A DNA stretch of 62,013 bases, taken from NCBI GenBank assembly GCA_945860355.1, contig CAMARB010000003.1, forward strand, positions 1 through 62,013, in the 5' to 3' direction. The translations under genes and the position numbers were made by a program. The number at the start of each line of letters is the position of its first letter. Position 1 is the stretch's first letter. Below are positions 40,132 to 50,347 of the stretch, piece after piece. The notes under the pieces are model-generated. The model had not been told where the DNA came from, did not search any database, and was given only the letters and a program-made list of their open reading frames with translations. Source of the stretch: Chthoniobacter flavus (lineage in GTDB: Bacteria > Verrucomicrobiota > Verrucomicrobiia > Chthoniobacterales > Chthoniobacteraceae).

Positions 40132-41495
40132 AAACCATCCTCATCGTCGAAGACGAACACGCCCTGGCCTCGGCGCTCGCCTCGGTCTGCCGTCGGCTGG
40201 GTTGCGACGCGCGCTTGTGCGCCTCGGGCAGCCGGGCCCTCGACGAATTGTCCCGGAGCGCCTTTGCCCTAGTGCTCCTCGACATTGGTCTGCCCGATAT
40301 GAGCGGCCTCGATCTGCTCGAAAAACTGCGCGCTCTGCATCCCGCGCTGCCCGTGGTCATCCTCACCGCCCACGGCACCCTGGACAACGCCGTGGCTGCC
40401 AAACGCCTGGGCGCCGCCGCCTATTTGCTCAAGCCCCTGGAGTTGCAGGAGGTGCAGGAAACGCTCCGCCAAGTGCTCTCCGAGGCGGTCCCCGCGACGC
40501 CCCCCGGCGAGACCCCGGTGTCGCTGATGGTGGGGGCCGCGCCCATGATCCAGCGCAGCTTCATTGAGATCGCACACGCCTGCGGCAGCGACGCCCCGGT
40601 GCTCATCTCCGGTCCGACCGGGACGGGCAAAACGCTCACCGCCAAGGTCATCCATTCCCAGAGCGCCCGGCGCGGCGCCCCGTTTGTCACGCTCCACTGC
40701 AGCGCGCTGCCGGAGAATCTGCTGGAGACCGAGTTGTTCGGCCACGAGAAACACGCGTTCACCGGGGCGGGCGCGGCGCGTCCGGGACACATCGAGCGCG
40801 CCCAGGGGGGGACCCTTTTTCTGGACGAAATCGGCGACATCCCGCTCACCGTCCAGGCCAAGCTTCTGAGGTTTGTCGAGGAGCGCACGTTCACCCGGGT
40901 GGGTGGACGCGAGGATCTGCGGGTGGATCTGAGGCTGATCACGGCCACGCACAAGGATCTGCGCGAGGAGGTGCGCGCGGGCCGGTTCCGGGAGGACCTT
41001 TATTACCGGCTGCACGTGCTTGAGATCCAGATGCCGGCGCTTTCCCAGCGCATGGGGGACCTGCCGGCGTTGGCCCATTTTTTCCTGGGATCACTCGCTC
41101 CCGGGCGCGCCCTGCGCATCTCCGAGGCCGCGCTGGAGCTTTTGGCGCGGCATCGCTGGCCGGGCAACGTGCGGGAACTCCGCAACGTGCTGGAGCACGC
41201 GGTGGCGGTTTCAAACGGCCCGGTTCTTTTGCCGCAGCACTTGCCCCGCGACGTGCGCGAACTCGCCGAGACGGGCACCGCCGAGCCACCGCCCCTGGCG
41301 CCCGCGCTGGCCGCCTGGTTGGATGAAAAACTCAAGGCCGGTGAAACCTACCAGCAGATGTCGGAGGCGCTCGAGGCCATGGCGCTGCGCCATTTGCTGG
41401 GCCGGTTCGACAACAAACCCACCGTGCTCGCCCGCGAGACGAAGATGAACCGCGTCACGCTGCGTCGGAAATGCCGGGACTTTCTCCGGGACTGA
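40128..41495 (+). CDS. NtrC-family sigma-54-dependent response regulator
   Basis: MKTILIVEDEHALASALASVC receiver; SGPTGTGKTLTAK; ELFGHEKHAFTGA (GAFTGA-like); Fis-type HTH; ATGA overlap with kinase. Confidence 0.94.
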   Translation: MKTILIVEDEHALASALASVCRRLGCDARLCASGSRALDELSRSAFALVLLDIGLPDMSGLDLLEKLRALHPALPVVILTAHGTLDNAVAAKRLGAAAYLLKPLELQEVQETLRQVLSEAVPATPPGETPVSLMVGAAPMIQRSFIEIAHACGSDAPVLISGPTGTGKTLTAKVIHSQSARRGAPFVTLHCSALPENLLETELFGHEKHAFTGAGAARPGHIERAQGGTLFLDEIGDIPLTVQAKLLRFVEERTFTRVGGREDLRVDLRLITATHKDLREEVRAGRFREDLYYRLHVLEIQMPALSQRMGDLPALAHFFLGSLAPGRALRISEAALELLARHRWPGNVRELRNVLEHAVAVSNGPVLLPQHLPRDVRELAETGTAEPPPLAPALAAWLDEKLKAGETYQQMSEALEAMALRHLLGRFDNKPTVLARETKMNRVTLRRKCRDFLRD

Positions 41496-41657
41496 CCCGG
41501 GCGCGCGTCTCCGGTGCTCGTGGCCGGGCGTCGCAGGTCTCACCAGTGCGGCGACAGCAAGCCGGAGCCGGCGGGCGAAGGGTATCTCCGAGGGCCCCCT
41601 ATGAAGCCTCCGGGACTTCCCAGGTTTTGTTCGTTTTGTCGAGCACGGGCGGCCGAA

Positions 41658-41880
41658 TCACTCGTACATCGTTTTTTTTTGCGGAGATCCCGGGGTGCTC
41701 AGCCCGTCGGCGATGATTTTCTCGATCGACGCTTTCATCTCCGCGACTTTGTCCGGCATCGCAGTGGCCAGATTTTTGGTTTCCCCAATGTCATCGGCGA
41801 GATTGTGGAGCGGCACATGCAAGCTTGGCCCGCGCCACGGAGGATGCAGCCGTTTGGGTGAGACTGCCGAGGGTCGCGCT
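41658..41880 (-). pseudogene. C-terminal fragment of a sulfatase
   Basis: Minus-strand reading SPKRLHPPWRGPSLHVPLHNLADDIGETKNLATAMPDKVAEMKASIEKIIADGLSTPGSPQKKTMYE*, typical arylsulfatase C-terminus; not in ORF track. Confidence 0.8.
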
Positions 41881-41931
41881 TTTTTTGGGGCGCGTGGGAG
41901 AGGGCCCTTTCATGCGGCCATGATGGTTGGG

Positions 41932-43365
41932 TCAACGCGGAGATCCGGCGCGGGTCTGGTTTGTTTTGCGCTCAACGGCGGCCCGCCGGGGGAGCGGCGT
42001 CTCTTCGAGTGCGGCGCCGGGGTCGCCCTGTTGGGTCATCCAATCGCGTAGCCGACTTTCGAGTTGCTGGCGGACGGCTTGAAGCTCGGGTTTGTCGGCG
42101 AGGTTGCGGAGCTCCGAGGGGTCTTGTTGCAAATCAAACAATTGGACGGCGGGACGCTCGATGAGGCGGCCGATCTGTTTCCTCGCGAGATCATCGGTCT
42201 CCGCCGCCTTGACCCACGAACGCCAGAGGCCGCTGTTGGGCGGGCCGCCGGGCATGGTGTACTCGTTTTTGGGGGTGAGATTCAGGATGAGTTTGTGCTG
42301 GTGGTTGACGATGAACCGACTCGCGAACGGCTTCCCGTCAGGCTGCATGTTCAGCATGCCGAATGCGTGGTCGCGATGCGCGGTGGTGGACCCGGTGAGC
42401 ACGGGCAAAAGGCTGCGCCCATCAAGCGCCTTTTCGGCCGCGTTGCCTCCGGCCATCTCGATGAGCGTGGGCAGAATGTCCTCGCACATCGCGATGGCAT
42501 CGGTGCGGGTTCCCGCCGGAATCTTGCCCGGCAGACGCGCGATAAAGGCGCTCCGGACGCCCGCGTTGTAGCAGCTCCACTTGGCGCCGGGAAACGCGGA
42601 GCCCTGCTCTCCGCTAAAGAGCGTCAGCGTCTTGTCTTCGAGTTGGGACTCCTTGAGAACCTGCAGGACATCACCGACTTGCTGGTCGAGCGCGGCGATT
42701 TCGGCAAGGTACAGCCGGAAATCCTCCCGCGTCTTCGGGGTGTCAATCCAGTGGTTTTGCAGGATCAACTTGCTGGCGTCGAACACGCTTGGATCTCCGG
42801 CCACGTAGGCTGCGTGGGGCAGCGCGGAGCAGACAAACAGACAGAAGGGCTGGTTGGGGTCGCGGCGCAGGAAGGCTGTCAAATCCCGCGTGTGGTAGGC
42901 CTCGTCCTCGGCCTTTCGCTCGGAGCCTTTTGAAAACCCCTCCACGTATTCAAAGGGATAGACTCCCTGCGGATGCACATGGACTTTGCCCGCGATGCCC
43001 ACGCGGTAGCCCAGTTCGGTGAGGTGGTGGACCACGCTTTTTACGTCTTTGCGCGTTTGGGCATGGTTCCGGACGGCACCGGAGCGCATCGGGTGCAGTC
43101 CCGTGTAAATGGCTGTGCGTGTGGGAACGCACATGGCCTGTGGGGTGAACAAGTGCGTGAAGAGCATGCCCTCGCCGGCCAGTCGGTCGATGTTGGGGGT
43201 GCGCACGTTTTGGCCCCCGTAACAGCTCAGCTCATGGGTGTCCAAATCGTCAGCCATGAGGATGAGGAAGTTGGGCCGGGGGGGGCGGGAGGGCAGAGGC
43301 GTCTGCCCATGCGCAAGCTGCGGCGTGAAAAGCGCCAGGACGAAGAGGATGCGGAGGAGTTTCAT
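41932..43365 (-). CDS. Secreted sulfatase
   Basis: PNFLILMADDLDTHELSCYGGQNVRTPNIDRL; formylglycine motif CVPTRTAIYTG; start at 43365. Confidence 0.92.
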   Translation of the reverse strand: MKLLRILFVLALFTPQLAHGQTPLPSRPPRPNFLILMADDLDTHELSCYGGQNVRTPNIDRLAGEGMLFTHLFTPQAMCVPTRTAIYTGLHPMRSGAVRNHAQTRKDVKSVVHHLTELGYRVGIAGKVHVHPQGVYPFEYVEGFSKGSERKAEDEAYHTRDLTAFLRRDPNQPFCLFVCSALPHAAYVAGDPSVFDASKLILQNHWIDTPKTREDFRLYLAEIAALDQQVGDVLQVLKESQLEDKTLTLFSGEQGSAFPGAKWSCYNAGVRSAFIARLPGKIPAGTRTDAIAMCEDILPTLIEMAGGNAAEKALDGRSLLPVLTGSTTAHRDHAFGMLNMQPDGKPFASRFIVNHQHKLILNLTPKNEYTMPGGPPNSGLWRSWVKAAETDDLARKQIGRLIERPAVQLFDLQQDPSELRNLADKPELQAVRQQLESRLRDWMTQQGDPGAALEETPLPRRAAVERKTNQTRAGSPR

Positions 43366-43390
43366 GGGTCTTTCAGGAGGGATCCGGCGG

Positions 43391-44488
43391 TTATTCGCGA
43401 TGGAAGGCCTGCCACTCCGAGGCAAAGGCCGCGTTGACCAGCCAGGAGGCGGTGTTTTTGTCGCCCGAGAAATCGGCAAAGGGTGCGATGTTCAAGGTCT
43501 GGTACGACCCCGGGTTGGGTGACCAGTTTTGGCCGAGCCATCCTTTCTCCGGAGCGAGTGGGTTCAGTTTCGCGGGCGCCTTGGTGGTGTCGCCGTCCGC
43601 GGGCACGCGCGCCGCAAAAGTGTGCCTCAGAAACGACAGCACCAGCGGCCACGTTTTTTCTCCGGGGCCGTGTCCGCTCTGGGGTTCCACGGCCAGGGTC
43701 CAGGTGGCCTGATGATGCTTCCGCATCATCGGGACAATCGACAGCGTCTCATCCCTGTGCGCGTTTGCGAAATACTTATCCACCTCCCCGAAGATGATGA
43801 GTCCCGGAGCGGCGGCGGCGGCGGGCTGCCAGATCTGGAAGGTGTAGCCAGCTCGCATGGCGACCCAGCCCCAGACGCGGTGACTTTCGCCGGCGGCGAA
43901 CATGGCGGAAAATCCCACGGCGCTGGAGTGCCCGTAGAGGAAAAGCGGGGCGTGTTGGAGTTCGGGGTGCTGGGTTTTTTGCGCAAAATCCCGGAGGCAT
44001 TCGGAGAGCAGAGAGCGCGGCCAGAACCCGCGTTGCATCGGGTTCCCAATAAATTTGAACACCGCGAGATTCAGTTCCCGCGCCGTTTGCCTGAGATCGT
44101 CGCGTCGGTAAAGCGACTCGCCGCTCCCGTGGCCCGAGAGCACCACCACCCCTCTCACCCGCTTCACTCCGTCGGGAATCCAGAGGTCGAAGCGCACGTC
44201 CTCGCGTTTGCCTTCCCCCTTCTGACGGACGGTGTCCTGCCACAACGCGTCAGGGATGTTCCACACCCATCCGCGCGGGGCGTTCTGCGTGGACGCGGGT
44301 TTCGCGGGATCCTCGAGTCGATCCCAATCGTTCCCGACGACCTCCGGGTGTTCCTTCACCAAATTGCGGACCCAGTTGACGCTGTGGGCCTCGGGGAGCG
44401 GCAGCGTTTCGGAGAGTTCGAGATCGGCGGCGTTAGCGGTGAGCAGTGGAACGCAGAGAGCTGCGAGGGCAAAGAGGGGGTGTTTCAT
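43391..44488 (-). CDS. Secreted alpha/beta hydrolase-like protein
   Basis: Signal peptide; GVVVLSGHGSGESLYRR; LFLYGHSSAVGFSAMFAAGE. Confidence 0.75.
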   Translation of the reverse strand: MKHPLFALAALCVPLLTANAADLELSETLPLPEAHSVNWVRNLVKEHPEVVGNDWDRLEDPAKPASTQNAPRGWVWNIPDALWQDTVRQKGEGKREDVRFDLWIPDGVKRVRGVVVLSGHGSGESLYRRDDLRQTARELNLAVFKFIGNPMQRGFWPRSLLSECLRDFAQKTQHPELQHAPLFLYGHSSAVGFSAMFAAGESHRVWGWVAMRAGYTFQIWQPAAAAAPGLIIFGEVDKYFANAHRDETLSIVPMMRKHHQATWTLAVEPQSGHGPGEKTWPLVLSFLRHTFAARVPADGDTTKAPAKLNPLAPEKGWLGQNWSPNPGSYQTLNIAPFADFSGDKNTASWLVNAAFASEWQAFHRE

Positions 44489-44830
44489 TTGGGAAGAGGG
44501 TGGTGGGGCACAAGCGGCGCCCCGGCGAGGGGACCCCGCTTGTCTGGCCTTTCTTAGCAGGCGCCGGTCCCGCGAACGCGGTGGCGGATTCGTGGAAACG
44601 CGTTTTTGCCGTTGGCTAAAAAGGACGGCATCGGCAACCCAGAGGGCTGCCGATGAGCCGGAAGATTGCCGAAGAACTTCCGCCGCTCCAGCGGCAGCGC
44701 TGCATGGGGCGTGGTCAAGCGGTGCGTTTGCGCCTCATTGCCGAAGGGGGCGTCCTTCCGCGCCGAGGGGCAAAAAAACCGCCGTTTGCGGGACTGACTC
44801 CGGGGCGAGGCGAGGCTACAGTGCGCCCCG

Positions 44831-45973
44831 ATGACACTCACGGATCTCGGCTGGAACGCGGCCTTCAACGAACAGTTTGCGCCCTTTCGCAGCGCCGGCT
44901 GGCGGCCTGGGCGGCTAGTCCGCGACAACAAGATCAGCTACGGGGCCCTCTTGGAGGGCGGTGAGGAACTCGAGGTGGTGATGAGCGGCAAGGTGTACCA
45001 CGACGCCGAGACCGATGCGGAATTACCCGCCGTGGGCGATTGGGTCGCTCTCGACAGCGAAACCCCGAGCGTCATCCGCGCCCGGCTGCCGCGCCAGACC
45101 TGTCTTTCGCGCAAGATGCCGGGCAAAAGCACCGAGGAACAGGTGATCGCCGCCAACGTCGATGTGGTGGTGGTGGTGACCGACGCCGGGCAGGATTTCA
45201 GTCTGCGGCGCCTGGAACGCTACTTTGCGATCATCGGCCGGAGCGGCGCCAAGCCGGTGGTTTTGGTCAACAAATCGGATCTGTATCCCGACCAACAAAA
45301 CCAGGAGGCCGCCGAGGCGGTGAGGGCTCTGAGCCGGGATGCCGATGTGCATGTCACCAGCACCGAGGCGGGAAGCAGCCTCAAAGTGCTGCGCCGCTAC
45401 CTGAAACGGGGTGTGTCGCTCACGCTGGTGGGATCGAGCGGGGTGGGGAAGTCTTCTGTGATCAACCAGCTCCTCGGGGGCGACTATCAGTGGACCGACG
45501 AGGTCAGTGAATCCACTGGCAAAGGACGTCATAGCACCACCGCCCGCGAACTTTTTGTCCTCCGGGGCGGCGGCATCCTCATCGACAACCCGGGGATTCG
45601 CGAGGTGCACATGTGGACCGACGAAACCACCCTGCGCGAGCGGTTCAGCGATATCGAAGACCTGGCCGCGCTCTGCCAGTTTCACGACTGCAAGCACGGA
45701 ACCGACAAGGGGTGCGCCATTCAGGTGGCCATGAAGGAGGGCAAGCTGGATCCCGCGCGCTACCGGGGTTTTCTCAAGCTGGAGGACGAAATCGCCAAAT
45801 TGCGCCAGAGCCGGAAAAAGCGGCAGATGACCGGCGACCGCCACATCCGCCGGGAGCAGCAGAGCCGTGACCGGAAGTTCACGGCGCGCAGTGTCATTGA
45901 TGAAATGGTGGGAAATCCCTTCTCGCCCCATTGTGACGACTCACACGCGGGGGACGGTCGCGGTTCGCGCTAA
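44831..45973 (+). CDS. rsgA: Ribosome small-subunit-dependent GTPase A
   Basis: Circularly permuted GTPase: NKSDLY before GSSGVGKSSVINQLLG; zinc motif CQFHDCKHGTDKGC. Confidence 0.95.
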   Translation: MTLTDLGWNAAFNEQFAPFRSAGWRPGRLVRDNKISYGALLEGGEELEVVMSGKVYHDAETDAELPAVGDWVALDSETPSVIRARLPRQTCLSRKMPGKSTEEQVIAANVDVVVVVTDAGQDFSLRRLERYFAIIGRSGAKPVVLVNKSDLYPDQQNQEAAEAVRALSRDADVHVTSTEAGSSLKVLRRYLKRGVSLTLVGSSGVGKSSVINQLLGGDYQWTDEVSESTGKGRHSTTARELFVLRGGGILIDNPGIREVHMWTDETTLRERFSDIEDLAALCQFHDCKHGTDKGCAIQVAMKEGKLDPARYRGFLKLEDEIAKLRQSRKKRQMTGDRHIRREQQSRDRKFTARSVIDEMVGNPFSPHCDDSHAGDGRGSR

Positions 45974-46112
45974 ACCCGAAAACGGAAGTTCCAGCGGAAT
46001 AAATGAAGGGGCGAAATTGCAAAGCCTTTGGGTTCGGCGATTTACAAAAATCCCTCCGCGATCCCCGCGCCTCCGCGTGAAGATAATCTCTCTCTGAAAC
46101 TTCGGAGTTCGG
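45973..46112. repeat. ~140-bp dispersed intergenic repeat, copy B
   Basis: Near-identical to 26788..26928. Confidence 0.9.
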
Positions 46113-46390
46113 CTTAAACGGGGGAGTTGCTTTCCGCAGCGCGGACGGAGCACGGGGCGGGTTCGGGGTCGTCGCCGGTGAGACGATAGTCGCGGGGTTT
46201 GAATCCCAAGTCGTAGCCGAGGGCGGAGCAGGGGCTATGATCCGCCGCAACGCAGAGCTTGGCCGGATGCCGTCATCCCGGCCGGGTTGTCTGCGGAACC
46301 CCTCCCCTGACTGACCGCTCCGGCGTCTTCCATCCCACAGGCCGCATCCGTGCGCGCCGACGATTCGGGCGGCTCTTCCCATCGATAAAA

Positions 46391-47359
46391 ATGAACCCAC
46401 CGAACATCAGTGATTTAAAGGGCGCGTGGCGCCCAATGACGCTCGCTCCGACGCAGACCCCCTTGCAAAGGGTCGCCGCGTGCCTGCTCCTCTTCCTCGC
46501 GTTGTTTCTCCCGGTTCCCTCATCAGCCCAACAGCCCGAGCCGGTGTTCCGCGCGGGATGCCAGACTTACACTTTCAACCGTTACACCGTTTACGAGGCC
46601 GTCGAAAAAACCGCGGAGGCCGGCGGGACAGTGGTCGAGTTTTACCCCGGGCAGCGGCTCAGCGCCGCGGACCCGAAGGGGTTTGGACCGGGACTCGGGG
46701 ACGACCAACTGACCGCCTTGCGTGAACACTTGAAAAAGCACGGGGTGACCGCGGCGAGTTGTTACACCGGCATTCCGAAGGACGAGGCCCAGGCAAGAAG
46801 GCTCTTTGAATTCGCAAAAAGGCTCGGACTCGAGTCGCTGACCACGGAATCCGTGGACGCCATCGGCACCATTGAGAAGATGGTCAAGGAATTCGACATT
46901 CGCGTGGGTTTTCACGAGCATATGCGGACCCCGGGGAAAGAGGACTACAAGCTGTGGGATCCCCGGTTCGTCCTGGATCTCGTCAAGGATCGCGACCCCC
47001 GCATCGGGGCGTGCGGCGACACCGGCCATTGGGCGTCGTCGGGTGTTGTGCCGCTAGACGCCATCAAGCTCCTTGCCGGCCGCATGATTAGCCTCCATTT
47101 GAAGGACCGCACGGAGATCGGGCGTCCCACGACGGACCAGATTTTCGGCAAGGGCGTGTTGAACATCGCGGGGATTCTTCAGGAACTGCGGCTGCAGAAG
47201 TTCGGCGGCTGCATTTTCATCGAATACGAGACGAACTGGACGAGCAGCGTGCCGGACGTGCGTCAATGTCTGGATTTCATCCGCAACCCGGCGAGCGCGA
47301 CGGAGGGCACCATTCCAGCGGGGGCACCGGCGTCGGCAGCCCCGAAAGCGTCCGGCTAG
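46391..47359 (+). CDS. Secreted sugar phosphate isomerase/epimerase (TIM barrel)
   Basis: FRAGCQTYTFNRYTVYEAVEKTAEAGGTVVEFYPGQ...GFHEHMRTPGKEDYKLWDPRFVLDLVKDRDPRIGACGDTGHW; signal peptide. Confidence 0.87.
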   Translation: MNPPNISDLKGAWRPMTLAPTQTPLQRVAACLLLFLALFLPVPSSAQQPEPVFRAGCQTYTFNRYTVYEAVEKTAEAGGTVVEFYPGQRLSAADPKGFGPGLGDDQLTALREHLKKHGVTAASCYTGIPKDEAQARRLFEFAKRLGLESLTTESVDAIGTIEKMVKEFDIRVGFHEHMRTPGKEDYKLWDPRFVLDLVKDRDPRIGACGDTGHWASSGVVPLDAIKLLAGRMISLHLKDRTEIGRPTTDQIFGKGVLNIAGILQELRLQKFGGCIFIEYETNWTSSVPDVRQCLDFIRNPASATEGTIPAGAPASAAPKASG

Positions 47360-47564
47360 CCCGCCGCAGCCCCCCTCGACGTCTTTCGGCTCGAACCGGG
47401 CCCTCATCGACGGCGTCGAGCGGGAGTTTCTTCTGGGACCTCAATTCGACAGCGCGGGTCGGCTTTTTGCCGGATGCCGGGAAGCGATCCGAGTTGTTCC
47501 CTTTTTTTAAATGGAGGGATAAAAAAAATGTAACCTCGGGACGGTTGGCTGGAGAGTATGAGAT

Positions 47565-48398
47565 ATGACCCTCCAGGACATGTCGACTCACCGTTCCCCA
47601 GGGGCCAGAGGCAGCCATTCTGGTCTCCGCCCCTCTCCAAAGCGGCTCTCCGTTGAAACCAACCGACCGCGCCGGGCGTTCAGCCTCATCGAGCTGCTTG
47701 TTGCGGTGGGCGTGATTTTGGTGCTCATGGGCCTGGCGGTCCCGGCTTTCAGCTACATCAAGGGCGGGAACGACTTCGCGGCTGGGGTCTCCATGATCGC
47801 CAACTCGCTGGAGCAGAGCCGCGCTTACGCGATGGCCAACAACACTTATGTGTTCTGGGGGATCCAGGAGTGCAATGCGAACCTCCCTGAGGAGCGGGTT
47901 CCCCAGGAGGAGGCGGGGGAGGGGTCGGGGGGGCGTGTGGCGGTCGGGGCCGTTGTTTCCCTCGATGGCACGCGGATTTATGATCCGAACGCCGCCGACA
48001 GGGAGCGTGACTGGGAGACAAAGACCCGCTCGGGCACCCGCCTCATGCAGCTCGGGAGTATTCTCTGGCGGGACGGGGTGAGCTTGCCAACGGATCCGCT
48101 GCCCGGAACGGGCAATCTCCTGCGGCCGTCCAGTCCGACGCCCCTTCAGATTTCCGAGGTGAAAGACTCCCTGTCATTCAGCTCCCCGCAGGGAAGCCCG
48201 AAACCCCGGCACACCTTCACCCGATGCATCCAGTTTGATCCGCAGGGCGGGGCCACTGTGGTCGGTAGCGAGGGGGTCTATCGGTTCGAGCTGGGGATCG
48301 TGCCCGCTCGCGGCGCGCAGCGGGACTCCAACTCGGCTAATGTCGCCGTTCTCCAAGTCGATGCGGTGACGGGAGCCGTCAAAGTTTATCGGCCATGA
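47565..48398 (+). CDS. Prepilin-like protein, Verru_Chthon cassette D-like
   Basis: Type IV prepilin motif RRAFSLIELLVAVGVILVLMGLAVPAFSYI; next gene B-like. Confidence 0.7.
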   Translation: MTLQDMSTHRSPGARGSHSGLRPSPKRLSVETNRPRRAFSLIELLVAVGVILVLMGLAVPAFSYIKGGNDFAAGVSMIANSLEQSRAYAMANNTYVFWGIQECNANLPEERVPQEEAGEGSGGRVAVGAVVSLDGTRIYDPNAADRERDWETKTRSGTRLMQLGSILWRDGVSLPTDPLPGTGNLLRPSSPTPLQISEVKDSLSFSSPQGSPKPRHTFTRCIQFDPQGGATVVGSEGVYRFELGIVPARGAQRDSNSANVAVLQVDAVTGAVKVYRP

Positions 48399-49200
48399 AC
48401 GCGCCCTCAAGATTGCACCCCGTCAAAGCCGCGCTCCAACCCCGGCGGCGGTAAGGGTTTTCATTGAGCGAGGTGACCACGGCCCTCGGGGTGATGAGTT
48501 TCTGCTTTGTCGCCCTCCTCGGGTTGATCCCCGCTAGCCTAAGCTCCACGGAGGCGACTCTTCGGAACACTACCACGGCGGGTTTGGCGGCGGCGGTGGT
48601 TTCCGGCCTGCGGGCGGCTCTCGGTAATGTCTCAGTCTCCAAACGCTACGGGCTTAGCCTGCCCGCTGCCGGCGGTGCCGTGCTCCAAGCGCTTCTGAGC
48701 GGGGCGGCCCGGGACGAGATTGGCAGCCTGCCCGCCGGCGCACGGAGCCGCACCATTCAGCCGGCTCTCTCGCCCGAGGAAGCCACCGCGGTTTCCGGGG
48801 CGTTGATCAGCCGGCCCGGGAGTGTCGCGCCCGGAAAGGACCCGTTGCGGCGCGGCGGGGCATTGGTGGGCAAATATTTGCCCGGCTACAAAAGCGGCTA
48901 CGGCCAGCCGGACGACGGCTTTAGCGCCGACCTCTCCCTCTAAGACGGGGCGCGCTTTCGCCCAACAACCTCATCCAGCGTTTCCGGGAGAGGGCGATCC
49001 GCGCGCTGGCGGACGTCGGCACGGGTCGCGTTTGGAACCTGCTCATCGATCTCACCGCGCAGTCCGGTCGTTATCCACCCGGGGCGAGTTCGCTTCGGGT
49101 GGACGTGGAGGAGGGAGAAAAACGCGTCTGGCTGCACGTCGCGCTGGGCTGGCTCACGGGTGACGTTCTCGACCTCCATTTGGAAGTTGTCTCGGAATAG
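48395..49200 (+). pseudogene. Verru_Chthon cassette B/A-like chimeric remnant
   Basis: ATGA overlap with upstream gene; TAA at 48452 before GFSLSEVTTALGVMSFCFVALLGLIPASL; frame change near 48943 into LSPNNLIQRFRERAIRALADVGTGRVWNLLIDLTAQSGRYPPG...LHVALGWLTGDVLDLHLEVVSE*. Confidence 0.65.
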
Positions 49201-49920
49201 CCCCCTGTTGATTGCCCTGCGCGTTTACTTGATCCACCTGTCGACACCGATCCTCTGCAGCCTCCGAGCGTTCGGGACGCTTTCCGCCGCTGAACCCCCG
49301 GGCATCCCAGGCACCGGGCCCCCCAAAGCGGCGCTCCCGACGGGACCTTTGCTCGCAAAGGCGCCCGAGTTCGCCAGTGGGGTGGTGACTCACCAATACA
49401 CCGATCCCAGGAAGGCGGCGCCCAATAAGGACGAAGGGCAGGCGGCGGGAGGGCGGGGCCCGGGTTTGAGATGGCGCGGCCAAAGCAGGTCCCCTGCGTC
49501 AAAAAGCGGAACATCCTGCGTGCGGAGACACAAGATAAGCTGGGGCAGACGTGGAGTCGGTGGTGCCAAGGCGGCGCGCATCTCGTTGTTTTGCCCCGGA
49601 GGTCGTTTCACGGCTGACGACATTCCAGACCACGACCGACGGAGGCGCAGAACGGGTCTGAAGCAAGGTGCCGCGACTCACCGGCGCCGATTCATCGGGT
49701 GAGCCGGACGTATTCGCTCCCGCGCTCCCCGACAAACTCCAGTCGGGGATTCCGCTCTTTGGCAAGGTTCGCGAGAAACCGTTGAAGTCGTCGGCAGGCG
49801 CGGCTCTGGTGAGGAGGCGGGTCATGGAGGGGGGACGCCGGGATTTTGCGGCGTGGTGTGCACCATTCAATGGGGGGGCGTCCGGGGCGGTGCTCAATGA
49901 GCACGCCCAACACAACAAGG

Positions 49921-50034
49921 AACCGAAGCCCTCTATTTGCGCTGCACAAGCCAAGGACATCTTGGCCTAGGTCACTCGCGCCCGAGCAAAGCTCAACCGG
50001 CGCAAACGCAACACTCATTGAGCCGCACCACACT
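49921..50034. repeat. ~114-bp direct repeat copy 1
   Basis: accgaagccctc...aagccaaggacatcttggcctaggtcactcgcgcccgagcaaagctcaaccgg... Confidence 0.9.
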
Positions 50035-50347
50035 AGCCCTTCCTTTGTACCCCGCGTGAACTCCGTTTTCCCCCGCAGACAACAGAGCGGCCGGAAAACG
50101 TCGGGTGTCCCCTGAAAATGTGCGCCGCTTGCCACGCCTTCCCAGAGGCAAAACTGCCGAGGCAAAAGGGCCCGCAGCACCCGATGGAAAGAGGGTTGTG
50201 GCAGAGGGTATCTAATGGGGCAATCCCCTCACTGGCCTCGCCAGCTTCCACCGCTATTTTGATGGGTGCCAATCCGGTTCCGACACAGTGACGGCATTAC
50301 AATGGAGACGGGGCACCCGGCTCGCTGCGTCGAATCCCTGAAACATC

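Noticed and set aside
49692-50180. Minus-strand ORF with natural-looking end RRLQRFLANLAKERNPRLEFVGERGSEYVRLTR
   Set aside because: Could be a gene remnant but overlaps the direct repeat and no family could be assigned
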